Source: Acidobacteriota bacterium (GTDB lineage Bacteria > Acidobacteriota > Blastocatellia > Pyrinomonadales > Pyrinomonadaceae). From it: DNA of 64,000 nt. Each line of letters starts with the position of its first letter. Position 1 is the stretch's first letter. Where the stretch lies: contig JAFAZX010000016.1 in assembly GCA_019239425.1 (NCBI GenBank), positions 27,231 to 91,230 of the forward strand, given 5' to 3'. Position numbers and translations under genes: made by a program. Under the pieces are notes generated by a model, which was not told the DNA's origin, made no database searches, and saw only the letters and a program-made list of their open reading frames with translations. Below are positions 42,656 to 55,161 of this stretch, piece by piece.

Positions 42656-45100
42656 TTACTCGTATCGCAAAGCAACCATCGGGTCGACCTTCGTCGCGCG
42701 GCGCGCGGGGACGAGACATGCCAGGAGCGCGACGGCGGCGAGCAGCAGCGCGAGGCCGGCGAAGGTGAGCGGGTCGGTCGCCGAGACGCCGAAGAGCTGG
42801 CTCTCGATCAGGCGCGTCAGCGCGAACGCCGCCGCAAGGCCGAGGCCGACGCCCGCGAGCGCGAGCCTCATCCCGCGCCCGACGACCATCCGCAGCATGT
42901 CCGCGGGTCTCGCGCCCAGCGCCATCCGCACGCCGATCTCGGGCGTGTGCTGCACGACGAAGAAGGCCAGCACGCCGTAGATGCCGAGCGCCGCCAAGAG
43001 CAGCGCCAGCCCCGCGAACGCCGCCAGCAGGATCACGCCCACGCGCCGCTGCCCCGTGTCGAGCATCAAAACCTCTTCGAGCGTGCGGACGGCGGAGACG
43101 GGCTGGTACGGGTCGATCTCCCTCACCACCTCGCGCACGGCGGGCGCGAGCGACTTGGGTTCGACCGACGTACGCACGACGAGGTCGCGCGGGACGAAGA
43201 AGAGGTTGCCCGACTTCCAGTAGACGCCGGCCTGGCCGATGGGCACGTACATCTCCGCCTTGACCGGCTCGTCCGAAGCCATCTGGCGCACGTCCTCGAC
43301 CACACCCACCACCGTCAGCCAGGGCTGCGGCGAGTCGGGCGGCCCGACCTTGAAGCGCTTGCCCACGGCCGTCTCGCCCGGCCAGAAGGCGCGCGCCGCC
43401 GTCACGTTGACGACGGCGACCGGCGGGGCGCCTTCGTCGTCATGCTCTTCGAGTCCGCGCCCCTCACGCAACGTGACGCCGAGCGCGCGGAAGTAGTCGG
43501 GGCTGACCTGCCTGTGGTTGGCGTTCCAGTTGGAGCCGGGGCCGTTCTCTTTGCCCTCGATGGAGAGGCCGTTGGCCCCGCCCTTGCGCATGAGCGGGAC
43601 GGAGGTCGTGTACCCCGCGGCGACCACGCCGGGCAGACCCTTCACGCGTTCGAGCACGCGGTCGTAGAAGGCCATGCGCCGCGCCGGGTCGCGGTAACGG
43701 TTTTCGGCGAGCTGCGTCCGCAGCGTCAGCACGCTCCCCGGCTCCAACCCCGCGTACTGCTCGTGCAGGTTGTAGAGGGTGCGGACGACCAGCCCCGCGC
43801 CGACCAGCAGCACCAACGCCAGCGCCACCTCGCCGACGACGAACGCGCCGCGCAAGACGCGCCCCGCGCCCGCGGCCCCGCGCCCGCCGGCCTGCTTGAG
43901 CGCGTCGCCCAGGTCAGTCTTCGAAGCCTGGAGCGCGGGCGCGAGCCCGAAGGCGACGCTCGCCAGGAGCGACACGAACAGCGTGAAGAAGAGCACGGCT
44001 GCGTCGAGCCGCGGCTCCGCCATCCCGCTCAGGCCGTCGGGGACGAGCCGCCCGAGGAACGCGAACGTCCACACCGCCAGCAGCGCGCCCAGCGTCCCGC
44101 CGGCCGCCGAGAGCAGCGCGCTCTCGGTCATCAACTGCCGCACGATGCGCAGGCGCGAAGCGCCGAGCGCCGCGCGCACCGCTATCTCGCGCCGCCGCGC
44201 CGCCGCGCGCGACAGCAGGACGCCCGCGACGTTCGCGCACGCGATGAGCAGCACGAACGCCACCGCCGCGAGCAGCAGAAGGAGCGGGCGCCGCACGTCG
44301 CCCGCGAGGTGTTCGCGCAGGGGGACGAGCGCCGCCTTCAGGCCCGCCGCGTCGGCCGGGTAGGCTTCCGCGATGCGGCGCGCGATTGCGTTCAAGTCGG
44401 CCTCCGCCTGCCCGACGGTCACGCCCGGCTTCAGGCGCGCGACCACGTCGAGGTAGTGCGAGGCGTGGTCGTTGAGCTGCTCCTGTGTGAACGCGGCCGG
44501 AATCCACAGGCCGACGTTCGGGTACTCGAACTGAAAGTCGGCGGGCATGACGCCGACGACCGTGTAGGGTTCGCCGTCGAGCATGACTTCGCGCCCGACG
44601 ACGCTACGTTCGCCGCCGAAGCGCCGCTGCCAGAGTCCGTGACTCAAGACCGCGACGTGCGGCGCGCCCGGCCTGTCCTCTTCGGGCAGGAGCGTGCGCC
44701 CGAGTTGCGGCTCGGCCCCGAGCAGCGGAAAGAAGTTCGAAGTGACTCCGAGGCCGAGGAGTTTCTCCGGCTCGCCGCCCGCGCCCGTGAGGTCGAAGAC
44801 GCGCTGGGCGACGGCGGCCACGTCCTCGAAGACCTTGTTCTGCGCCCGCCAGTCGGCGTAGGTGCCGACCGACGGCCCGTCGTGCGCGAAGCCGGCGGCC
44901 GTCGCGTCCTCCCAAACCGTCACGAGGCGCTCGGCCTCTCGGTACCTCAAGGGCCGCACCAGCACCGCGCTGACCAGGCTGAAGACCGCCGTGTTGGCCC
45001 CGATGCCGAGCGCGAGCGTCAACACCGCCACCAGCGTGAACCCCGGCCTCTGCCGCAGCACGCGCAGCCCGTAACGAACGTCTTGCAGCAGCGTCGTCAT
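42656..45100 (-). CDS. ADOP-family permease 7, 814 aa
   Basis: The protein starts MTTLLQDVRYGLRVLRQRPG after GGAGGAG. The first periplasmic domain has GTYADWRAQN. Coupling motifs are [15 protein letters not shown] (about 302) and PEIGVRMALGARPADM (about 718). In the second, the usual residue before EIG is Pro, and the preceding helix reads VLAFFVVQHT where other copies have YSVTQRT-like sequence. The second periplasmic domain has FWPGETAVGKRF. It starts 17 bp after the ADOP 8 stop, without a palindrome. Confidence 0.93.
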   Translation of the reverse strand: MTTLLQDVRYGLRVLRQRPGFTLVAVLTLALGIGANTAVFSLVSAVLVRPLRYREAERLVTVWEDATAAGFAHDGPSVGTYADWRAQNKVFEDVAAVAQRVFDLTGAGGEPEKLLGLGVTSNFFPLLGAEPQLGRTLLPEEDRPGAPHVAVLSHGLWQRRFGGERSVVGREVMLDGEPYTVVGVMPADFQFEYPNVGLWIPAAFTQEQLNDHASHYLDVVARLKPGVTVGQAEADLNAIARRIAEAYPADAAGLKAALVPLREHLAGDVRRPLLLLLAAVAFVLLIACANVAGVLLSRAAARRREIAVRAALGASRLRIVRQLMTESALLSAAGGTLGALLAVWTFAFLGRLVPDGLSGMAEPRLDAAVLFFTLFVSLLASVAFGLAPALQASKTDLGDALKQAGGRGAAGAGRVLRGAFVVGEVALALVLLVGAGLVVRTLYNLHEQYAGLEPGSVLTLRTQLAENRYRDPARRMAFYDRVLERVKGLPGVVAAGYTTSVPLMRKGGANGLSIEGKENGPGSNWNANHRQVSPDYFRALGVTLREGRGLEEHDDEGAPPVAVVNVTAARAFWPGETAVGKRFKVGPPDSPQPWLTVVGVVEDVRQMASDEPVKAEMYVPIGQAGVYWKSGNLFFVPRDLVVRTSVEPKSLAPAVREVVREIDPYQPVSAVRTLEEVLMLDTGQRRVGVILLAAFAGLALLLAALGIYGVLAFFVVQHTPEIGVRMALGARPADMLRMVVGRGMRLALAGVGLGLAAAFALTRLIESQLFGVSATDPLTFAGLALLLAAVALLACLVPARRATKVDPMVALRYE

Positions 45101-45117
45101 AACTCCTCCTGACCCGC

Positions 45118-47523
45118 CTACTCGTACCGCAGTGCTATCAATGGATCGACGCGCGTGGCGCGGCGCGCGGGGAGGTAGCAGGCGAAGAACGCTACGAGCG
45201 CGAGCAGGAGCGCGACGCCCGCGTAGGTCAGTGGGTCTGTCGCCGTGACGCCGTAGAGCAGCCCCGCCATCAGGCGCGTCGCGGCGTAGGCGCCCAGGAG
45301 TCCTAAGCCGAGGCCGACGAAGACGAGCCGCATGCCCTGACCGAGGACGAGCCGCAGCACGTCGCGCCCCCGCGCTCCGAGCGCGACGCGGACGCCGATC
45401 TCGTGCGTGCGCTGCGCGACCGTGTAGCTGATGACGCCGTAGAGTCCGAGCGCAGTTAACAACACCGCCAGCCCCGCGAAGCAGGCCATCAAGGTCAGCA
45501 TGAAGCGGCGGCCGGCGAAGTTCTGCTCGATGAGGTTCTCGACGGTGCGCACCTTCCAGACGGGCTGCTCGGGGTCGACCGACCAGACGGTCTTCTTCAC
45601 CGTCTCGGCGAGGCTCAGAGGCTCGACGCGCGAGCGGACGACGAGCGTGCCGAAGATGTGCGGGTTCTGCGCGTAGGCCGTGTAGATTTGCGGGCGCTGC
45701 TGCTCGGCGATGTCATACTGCTTGGCGTCGCCGACGACGCCGACCACCTCGGCCGTCATCTTCGCGTCGGGCAGCTCAAGCTGTTTGCCCAGAGGGTCTT
45801 CGCCCGGCCAGAGCTTCTCCGCGAGCGTCCGGTTGACGAGGAGGACGGGCGGCGTGTCGGGGCCGTCGGCGTACGTGAAGTTGCGGCCGCGTACGAGCGG
45901 CAGGCCGACCGTGGCGAGGTAGTTCGGGTCGATGGCGTTCTCTAAAGTCTTCTGCTCCTGACCCGCGGGCGGCGCGGGGCGGCCCGGCACGAGGTACGTG
46001 AGCGCGCCGCCGTTGCCGCTGAAGGGTAGGCCGCGCACGACCGCGGCCGACGTGACGCCGGGAAGATGGCTGACGCGCTCGACGACCTCGCGGTGGAAGG
46101 CCCACTGCTGCTCGCCCTTCGCGTAGCGGTTCCGCGGCAGGCGGTACTCCATCGTCAGAAGGTTCTGCGGGTTGAAGCCGGGACTCGTCTTCAGCAGGCG
46201 GTAGAAGCTGTTCAGCAGCAGGCCCGCGCCGACGAGCAGCACCAAGCTCAAAGCCACCTGCGCGACGACGAACGCGCTGCGCACGCGCGCGCGCTCTTTG
46301 CCTTCGCCCGCGCGCCCGCCCTCCTTGAGACCGCTCGTCACGTCGGTCTTCGACAGTTGCAGCGCGGGGACGATGCCGAAGACGAGGCCGGTCAGAACCG
46401 AAAGGCCCACGGAGAAGGCGAGCACGCGCGCGTCGAGGCCGACCTTCTGCGCCGTCGGCAGCTCGCCCGGGTTGAGCGCGAGCAGCGCGTCCACGCCCCA
46501 CTGCGCCAGCAGTATCCCCGCCGCGCCGCCCGCGAGCGCGAGCAGCAGCGTCTCCGTCAAAAACTGCCTGAGCAGGCGCACGCGGCTCGCGCCGAGCGCC
46601 GAGCGCAGCGCGACCTCGCGCCGCCGGGCCGCGCCGCGCGCGAGCAGGAGGTTCGCGATGTTGGCGCACGCGATGCCGAGGATGAGCCCGACCGCGCTCA
46701 GCAGGACGAGCAGGGCCGTCCGCGCGCCCTCGACCGTGTCCTCCTGCAGCCCGACCAGCTCGACGCCGCGCCCGCGGTTGTCTTCGGGGTAAGCCTCTTC
46801 GAGATGCTTCGCCATGGCGCGCAGTTCCCCTTCGGCGGTCTCGCGCGTGACGCCTGGCTTCAGGCGGCCGACGACCCAGCAGCCGTGGAACGAGCGCGCG
46901 ACCTTGTAGTTGGGCCACTTCTGCGCGGGCAACAGCACGTCGACCGGCATGGTCGGGTAGCGGAAGCCCTCGGGCAGCACGCCGACGACCGTGTACGACT
47001 CGCCGTTGAAGTTGAGCGACCTGCCGATGACGGAAGGGTCTGCGCCGAACCGCCTCACCCACAGCTCGTGCGCGAGCATGACGACCTGCCCGCCGCCCTG
47101 CGCGTCGTCCTCGGCCGTGAAGGCCCGGCCCCGCTCCGGCCCGACGCCGAGCAAGGGGAGGAGGCTCGAACTGACGAAGGCGCCGACGACGCGCTCCGGC
47201 TCCGCGCCCGCGCCCGTCAGGTTGACGCTCTGCGGGACGAAGGTGGCGAAGCCCTCGAACGAGCGGCTGCCCGCGCGGTAGTCCTCGAGGTTCGGCACCG
47301 AGATGTAATCGCGCGGCACGCTCTGCGTCGTCTCGTAGAGGACGAACAGGCGGTCGGCTTCACGGAACGGCATCGGCCTCAAGAGCACCGCGTTGACGAC
47401 CGAGAAGATGGCCGTGTTCGCGCCGATCCCCAGCGCCAGCGTCAACACCGCGACCAACGCGAACCCCGGCCGCTTCAAGAGCGTCCTGGCTCCGAACCTC
47501 AAGTCCTGAAGCAGAGTCGTCAT
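45118..47523 (-). CDS. ADOP-family permease 8, 801 aa
   Basis: The protein starts [20 protein letters not shown] after AGGAGGAG. The DWR-AQ word is NLEDYRAGS. Coupling motifs are [15 protein letters not shown] (about 300) and [16 protein letters not shown] (about 705). The second periplasmic domain has [12 protein letters not shown]. The C-terminus is [14 protein letters not shown], and its DNA is the most divergent of the array in the otherwise near-invariant 3' block. Its message continues into ADOP 7 across a 17-bp gap. Confidence 0.93.
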   Translation of the reverse strand: MTTLLQDLRFGARTLLKRPGFALVAVLTLALGIGANTAIFSVVNAVLLRPMPFREADRLFVLYETTQSVPRDYISVPNLEDYRAGSRSFEGFATFVPQSVNLTGAGAEPERVVGAFVSSSLLPLLGVGPERGRAFTAEDDAQGGGQVVMLAHELWVRRFGADPSVIGRSLNFNGESYTVVGVLPEGFRYPTMPVDVLLPAQKWPNYKVARSFHGCWVVGRLKPGVTRETAEGELRAMAKHLEEAYPEDNRGRGVELVGLQEDTVEGARTALLVLLSAVGLILGIACANIANLLLARGAARRREVALRSALGASRVRLLRQFLTETLLLALAGGAAGILLAQWGVDALLALNPGELPTAQKVGLDARVLAFSVGLSVLTGLVFGIVPALQLSKTDVTSGLKEGGRAGEGKERARVRSAFVVAQVALSLVLLVGAGLLLNSFYRLLKTSPGFNPQNLLTMEYRLPRNRYAKGEQQWAFHREVVERVSHLPGVTSAAVVRGLPFSGNGGALTYLVPGRPAPPAGQEQKTLENAIDPNYLATVGLPLVRGRNFTYADGPDTPPVLLVNRTLAEKLWPGEDPLGKQLELPDAKMTAEVVGVVGDAKQYDIAEQQRPQIYTAYAQNPHIFGTLVVRSRVEPLSLAETVKKTVWSVDPEQPVWKVRTVENLIEQNFAGRRFMLTLMACFAGLAVLLTALGLYGVISYTVAQRTHEIGVRVALGARGRDVLRLVLGQGMRLVFVGLGLGLLGAYAATRLMAGLLYGVTATDPLTYAGVALLLALVAFFACYLPARRATRVDPLIALRYE

Positions 47524-47546
47524 AACTCCTCCTTCTTAAGGAATCG

Positions 47547-47637
47547 GGTCAGAACCACCCGCGGTAGCGGGTGGCCCTGTGCTATTCGGATGTGCCGTAT
47601 CACGAAGGGCCACCCGCTACCGCGGGTGGTTCTGACC
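47547..47637. repeat. GGTCAGAACCACCCGC palindrome, copy 2
   Basis: Perfect 32-bp arms (47547-47578 and 47606-47637) around a 27-nt loop. The arms themselves contain CACCCGCGGTAGCGGGTG, a palindrome within each arm. It lies between ADOP 9 and ADOP 8. Confidence 0.95.
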
Positions 47638-47640
47638 TGC

Positions 47641-50082
47641 TTACTCGTATCGAAGGGCGATCATCGGGTCGACCTTCGTCGCGCGGCGCGCTGGAATCAG
47701 AGAGGCGAGGAGTGCGACGCAGGCCGTCAGCCCGGCGACGCCCGCGTAGGTCAGAGGGTCTGTGGCCGTGACGCCGTAGAGCAGGCCCGACAGCCAGCGC
47801 GTCAAGAGCAGCGCGCCGAGCGTCCCCGGCACGATGCCGAGCGCGGCCAGCTTCAGCCCTTGCCAGACGACGAGCGCGAGGATGTCGCGCGGCCTCGCGC
47901 CGAGCGCGACGCGCAGACCCAGCTCGCGCGTGCGCTGCGCGACCGCGTAGGCCGTCACGCCGAAGACGCCGACGCCCGCGAGCAAGAGCGCCATCAGAGC
48001 CAGCCAGTTCAAAAGCATCGCCGTGAAGCGTGGGCGCGCGAGCCGCAGGGCCACCTGCTCCTCCATCGTCACGACGCGGCTCACGGCCAGGTCCGGGTCG
48101 AGCGCCGCGACCTCGCGCCGCACGAGCGCGAGCGCGTCCGGCGCGCTCAGGGTCGAGCGCACTGCGAAGTGGTTGAGGTAGGGCGTCCCTTGTGCGTGCG
48201 GGACGTAGATGTCGAGCCGCGTGCTCTGCAGCTCGCGGTAGCGCACGTCGCCCGCGACACCGACGATGACGCGCCAGGGTTCTTCTTCGTTATCAGGTTC
48301 GAGCTTGAGTCGCTTGCCGACCGCGTTCGCGGGCGTGCCGAAGTAGCGTTCGGCCAGAGACTCGCTCACGATGACGGCCGGCTCGACGTTCTCGCGGTCG
48401 CGCTCTTCGAACTCGCGCCCGGCCTTGAGCGGGACGCGGAAGGTCTTGAAGTAGTGCGGGCTGACGATCTCGAAGTTGGCGTCGGGGTTGCGCCGCGCCT
48501 CTTCGAGGGGCTGGCCTTCGGCGGCGAACTTGTTGTCCCACGCGACGGCGCCTTCGAGCGGGCGCGTCAACACGCCGCTCGCCGCGGCGACGCCGGGACG
48601 CGCTTCGAGCCTTTCGACGAGCTGGCGGAAGAACTCGCGCCGCGCCTCCGGCTTGCCGTAACGCGCGCCCGAGAGGCGCAACTGCATCGTGAGCACGCCG
48701 CGCGGGTCGAAGCCGAGCGGGACGCCGCTGAGGTTGACGAAGCTGCGCAGGATGAGCGTCGCGCCCGCCACGAGCACGAGCGTCAAAGCCACCTCGCCGA
48801 CGACAAGGGCGCCGCGCAGGCGTCTGCCCGCGCGCGCGTTGGTGAGCTTGCCGCCGGCCTCGGCGAGCGTCTCGCTCAGGTTGAAGCGCGAGGCCGAGAG
48901 CGCCGGCAGCAGTCCGAAGACGACGGTCGTAAGAAGCGTGAAGGCGACGCTCGCCAGCAGGGCCGCGCCGCTCAGGGAGACCTCTTCGAGGCGCGGGATG
49001 TCCGCGGGCGCGAGCGCCGTCAGTAACTCGATGAGCCACGACGCGAGGAGCAGCCCGGCCGCGCCGCCCGCGAGCGCGAGCAGAAGGCTCTCGACCAGCA
49101 TTTGCACGGCGAGCCTCCGGCGCGACGCGCCGAGCGCCACGCGCACGGCCAGTTCCCTCCTCCTCGAGGTGGCGCGCGCGAGCATCAGGTTCGCGATGTT
49201 CGCCGCGCCGACCAGGAGCAGCAGGGCCGTCGCCGCGAAGAGCGCCCACAGCGCGGGCTTCGCGTCGCCGAAGAGGTGGTCGGCCAGGGGCGTCAAGACT
49301 ACGCGCTGTCCCGCGGCCTGCGTCTCGGGGTACTGCGCGGCGAGGCGCGAGACAATCGTGTCCAGCTCGGCCGCGGCCTGCTCGCGCGTCACGCCCTCTT
49401 TCAGACGCCCGACGGTCTGCAGGTAGACGACGCCGCGGTTCTCAAGGCTGCGCGGGTTCGCCGTCGTGAGCAGAGGAATCCAGAGGTCTACGCCCGCGGG
49501 GAAGTTGAAGGCGGGCGGCAGCACGCCGATGACGTTGAAGGAGGTCTGGTTGAGATTGATCGACTGGCCGACGACCTTCGGGTCCGCGCCGAAGCGCTCG
49601 CGCCAGAGGCGGTCGCTGATGACGACGACCAGAGGGCCGCCCGTCCGGTCGTCCGCCTCTTCGAAGACGCGCCCCAGAGCCGCGCGCGCGCCGAGGACGC
49701 CAAAGAAGCGGCCCGTCACCTTCGCGCTCTCCAACTGCACGGGCTCTCCGCGCCCCGTCAGCACGTAGCCGTAACCGTAGACGGTCGTCGGCATCGCGGC
49801 CAGAGACTCGAAGCTTCTACTCTGCGCCTGCCAGTCTCGGAAGTCCGCGACCGAGAGTTCGACGAAGGGGTTGTCGGTCGCCGCGTCGCGCTTCCAGGCG
49901 ACGAAGAGGCGCTCCTGCTCCGGGAAAGGCAAAGGCCGCAGCAGGACGGCGTGGACGACGCTGAAGGCGGCCGTGCTCGCGCCGATGCCGAGCGCAAGGG
50001 TGACGACCGCCACCAGCGCGAAGCCGCGGCTCTTCCGTAACACCCTCACGCCGTACCGCAGGTCTTGGAGCAGAGTCCTCAT
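47641..50082 (-). CDS. ADOP-family permease 9, 813 aa
   Basis: The protein starts [20 protein letters not shown] at 50082, only 6 bp after the ADOP 10 stop, and probably relies on translational coupling because no clear SD is seen. The first periplasmic domain has [10 protein letters not shown]. Coupling motifs are [15 protein letters not shown] (about 307) and [16 protein letters not shown] (about 719), the second with EL instead of EI. The second periplasmic domain reads [13 protein letters not shown], lacking the PGEDP core. It ends [10 protein letters not shown]. Confidence 0.93.
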   Translation of the reverse strand: MRTLLQDLRYGVRVLRKSRGFALVAVVTLALGIGASTAAFSVVHAVLLRPLPFPEQERLFVAWKRDAATDNPFVELSVADFRDWQAQSRSFESLAAMPTTVYGYGYVLTGRGEPVQLESAKVTGRFFGVLGARAALGRVFEEADDRTGGPLVVVISDRLWRERFGADPKVVGQSINLNQTSFNVIGVLPPAFNFPAGVDLWIPLLTTANPRSLENRGVVYLQTVGRLKEGVTREQAAAELDTIVSRLAAQYPETQAAGQRVVLTPLADHLFGDAKPALWALFAATALLLLVGAANIANLMLARATSRRRELAVRVALGASRRRLAVQMLVESLLLALAGGAAGLLLASWLIELLTALAPADIPRLEEVSLSGAALLASVAFTLLTTVVFGLLPALSASRFNLSETLAEAGGKLTNARAGRRLRGALVVGEVALTLVLVAGATLILRSFVNLSGVPLGFDPRGVLTMQLRLSGARYGKPEARREFFRQLVERLEARPGVAAASGVLTRPLEGAVAWDNKFAAEGQPLEEARRNPDANFEIVSPHYFKTFRVPLKAGREFEERDRENVEPAVIVSESLAERYFGTPANAVGKRLKLEPDNEEEPWRVIVGVAGDVRYRELQSTRLDIYVPHAQGTPYLNHFAVRSTLSAPDALALVRREVAALDPDLAVSRVVTMEEQVALRLARPRFTAMLLNWLALMALLLAGVGVFGVTAYAVAQRTRELGLRVALGARPRDILALVVWQGLKLAALGIVPGTLGALLLTRWLSGLLYGVTATDPLTYAGVAGLTACVALLASLIPARRATKVDPMIALRYE

Positions 50083-50088
50083 CGCTTA

Positions 50089-52563
50089 TCACTCGTAACG
50101 GAGTGCGACCATCGGGTCTACCTTCGTGGCGCGCCGCGCCGGGAGCAGGCACGAGAGCAGCGCGACCGCCGCGAGGAGCAGGGCGACGGAGCCGTAGGTG
50201 ACGGGGTCGGTCGCCGTCACGCCGAAGAGCAGGGACGACATCAGCCTGGTTACGGCGAACGCGCCGCCGAGGCCGACGCCGATGCCGACCAGCGTCAGCC
50301 TCATCGCCTGCCACACGACCATCCGCAAGACGCTCCCCCGCGCCGCGCCGAGCGCCATCCGCACCCCGATCTCGTGCGTGCGCTGCGCGACCGAGTAGGC
50401 CATCACGCCGTAGATGCCGAGCGCGGCGAGCAGCAGGGCGGCGGCGGCGAAGAGGCCGAGCAGCCACGTCGCGAACCTCTGCGACGAGACGCTGGTCGTC
50501 ACGACCGTGTCCATCGTCTGGACGAACGAGACGGGCTGGTCGGCGTCGATTGAGCGGACGGCTTCCCGCACCGGGTTCGTCAGCGAGTCCGGGTCGGCGC
50601 CGGCCGAGCGGACGGCGAGCGACACGCCCCGCGGGAAGTTGACCGGCTGCCCCTGCGCGAGCGGAGAGTCGGCGGGGATCGGCAACTGGAAGTAGGGGCG
50701 GTAGAGCTCGACGCGCGCCGTCTCGTTGGGGCCGTAGTGCCTGACGTGGCGGACGACGCCGACGATCTCCATCCACGGCGGCGCAGGCTGGCCCGGCTGG
50801 GGCGGGCCGCCGAGTCGGATGCGCTTGCCGAGGGGCGACTCGTTCGGGAAGAAGCGCTCGGCCATCATCTCGTCGATGACGGCGACGCGCGGCGTCCCCT
50901 CGCGGTCGCCGTCCGTGAAGTAGCGCCCCTCGACGAGCGGGATCTTCATCGCCTTGAAGTAGCCGGGGCTGACGGCGAGGTTGACCGCGATGGTCACGTC
51001 CTTCGCGTCCTGCACCTCCTGCCCCTCGACCGTGACCCCGGACTCGATGCCGCCGTTCATCGGGAGGCCGATGGTGACGCCCGCCGACTCGACGCCGGGG
51101 AGCGCCTCGACGCGCTGCAAGAGGGAGCGGTAGAAGTTCTCGATCTGCGCGTTCTCCGTGTAGCGCGCGTCGGGGAGCGCGACCCGCATCGTCAGCACGC
51201 GGTCGGGGTCGAAGCCGAGGTCGGCCTGCCTGAGGTTCAGAAAGCTCTTGACGAGGAGGCCCGCGCCGACGAGCAGCAGCAGGCTGAGCGCGACCTCCGC
51301 GACGACGAGCGCGGAGCGCACGCGCCGGCGCGAGCCGCCCTCGGCCCCCGAGCGCCCGCCCTCCTTCAGCGTCTCGTTCACGTTAGACTTCGAGACCTGG
51401 AGCGCCGGGACGAGGCCGAAGAGCAGGCCCGTCAGGAGCGCCGCGCCGAGGGTGAAGACGAGCACGCGCGCGTCGAGCCGGACGTTCTGCATCACGACCG
51501 CGGGCACGCTGTTCGAGACGGCCGAGGAGAGCGCCCCGACGCCCCACGTCGCGAACAGGAGGCCGAGCGCGCCGCCCGCGATGGCGAGCAGCAGACTCTC
51601 GGTCAGGAGTTGGCGCGCGATGCGCAGGCGGCCCGCGCCGAGCGTGGTGCGGATGGCGATCTCCCTGGCGCGCGACGCCGAGCGCGCGAGCAGGAGGTTC
51701 GCCACGTTCGCGCACGCGATCAAAAGCACGAAGCCGACCGCCGCCATCAGCAGCAGGAGCGACGAGCGGATGGTCTGCGTCGCGCTGCCCTGCAGCGTGT
51801 CGATGGTGAAGCCGTTGCCCGAGTTCTCCCGGTACTCCCGCGCGAGCCGCTCGGTGACGGCCTGCATGTCGGCGCGGGCCTGCTCGATTGTGACGCCGCC
51901 TTTCAGCAGCCCGACGACGTAGATGCCGGGGTGATTGCCGCGCGCCTGCATCCGGTCGGCGCGCAGGCCGAGCGGCACGAAGATGTCGACGGGCGCCTGC
52001 CACTCGAACGTCTGCGGCAGGATGCCGACGACCGTGTAGCTTTCGTTGTTGAGCATCAGGCCGCGGCCCAAGACCCCGGGGTCGCCGCCGAAGCGCCGCT
52101 GCCACAGGCCGTGGCTGAGGATGACGGTTTTAGCCCCGCCCGTCTTGTCCTCTTCCGGCAGGAAGTCCCGCCCGAGGGCGGGCGCGACGCCGAGCGCCGG
52201 GAAGAACTGTTGCGAGACTTCGCGCGCCGTCAGGCGCTCCGGCTCGCCCGCGCCCGTCAACACGAAGCCGTTCGAGCGGAACGCCGCCAGCGCCTCGAAC
52301 GACGTCGTCTGCGCCTGCCAGTCGAGGAAGTTCGGGTAGGAGACGGACATGTTCGGGACTTGCTGACTCCACTCCGAGAGGAAGACCAGCCTGTCCGCCG
52401 TCCGGTAAGGCAGGGGCCTGAGCAGCACGCCGTTGACGACCGAGAAGATGGCCGTGTTCGCGCCGATCCCCAGCGCCAGCGTCAGCACCACCACGGCCGT
52501 GAACCCCGGCCGCTTCCAGAGCATCCGCACCCCGAAACGTAGGTCTTGCAGTAGAGTCGTCAT
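50089..52563 (-). CDS. ADOP-family permease 10, 824 aa
   Basis: The protein starts [20 protein letters not shown] behind the 15-nt SD leader. The first periplasmic domain has NFLDWQAQT. Coupling motifs are REIAIRTTLGAGRLR (about 299) and HEIGVRMALGAARGSV (about 730). The second periplasmic domain has FFPNESPLGKRI, then a Pro/Gly-rich insert (GGPPQPGQPAPP) that makes it longer than most copies. The stop is in GAGTGATAAGCG, which looks like one reduced GTGATAA unit leading straight into the ADOP 9 start. Confidence 0.93.
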   Translation of the reverse strand: MTTLLQDLRFGVRMLWKRPGFTAVVVLTLALGIGANTAIFSVVNGVLLRPLPYRTADRLVFLSEWSQQVPNMSVSYPNFLDWQAQTTSFEALAAFRSNGFVLTGAGEPERLTAREVSQQFFPALGVAPALGRDFLPEEDKTGGAKTVILSHGLWQRRFGGDPGVLGRGLMLNNESYTVVGILPQTFEWQAPVDIFVPLGLRADRMQARGNHPGIYVVGLLKGGVTIEQARADMQAVTERLAREYRENSGNGFTIDTLQGSATQTIRSSLLLLMAAVGFVLLIACANVANLLLARSASRAREIAIRTTLGAGRLRIARQLLTESLLLAIAGGALGLLFATWGVGALSSAVSNSVPAVVMQNVRLDARVLVFTLGAALLTGLLFGLVPALQVSKSNVNETLKEGGRSGAEGGSRRRVRSALVVAEVALSLLLLVGAGLLVKSFLNLRQADLGFDPDRVLTMRVALPDARYTENAQIENFYRSLLQRVEALPGVESAGVTIGLPMNGGIESGVTVEGQEVQDAKDVTIAVNLAVSPGYFKAMKIPLVEGRYFTDGDREGTPRVAVIDEMMAERFFPNESPLGKRIRLGGPPQPGQPAPPWMEIVGVVRHVRHYGPNETARVELYRPYFQLPIPADSPLAQGQPVNFPRGVSLAVRSAGADPDSLTNPVREAVRSIDADQPVSFVQTMDTVVTTSVSSQRFATWLLGLFAAAALLLAALGIYGVMAYSVAQRTHEIGVRMALGAARGSVLRMVVWQAMRLTLVGIGVGLGGAFAVTRLMSSLLFGVTATDPVTYGSVALLLAAVALLSCLLPARRATKVDPMVALRYE

Positions 52564-52565
52564 AA

Positions 52566-52580
52566 GCTCACTCCGTTCGC
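52566..52580 (-). promoter_or_regulatory. Conserved SD leader, ADOP 10
   Basis: GCGAACGGAGTGAGC, 2 nt before the ATG at 52563. Confidence 0.8.
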
Positions 52581-52583
52581 ATT

Positions 52584-55063
<2,480 letters not shown>

Positions 55064-55064
55064 T

Positions 55065-55079
55065 GCTCACTCCGTTCGC
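55065..55079 (-). promoter_or_regulatory. Conserved SD leader, ADOP 11
   Basis: GCGAACGGAGTGAGC, 1 nt before the ATG at 55063. Confidence 0.8.
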
Positions 55080-55160
55080 GGGTGCTGGGTGCTGGGTTCT
55101 AGGTGCTGGGTTAAAACAACATGTCTTTACCCAGCACCTAGAACCCAGCACCCAGCACCC
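55080..55160. repeat. GGGTGCT heptamer hairpin, ADOP 12/11
   Basis: Perfect 32-bp arms (55080-55111 and 55129-55160), units GGGTGCT, GGGTTCT, AGGTGCT; loop 17 nt. The ADOP 12 stop lies 1 bp outside the arm. Confidence 0.95.
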
Positions 55161-55161
55161 C

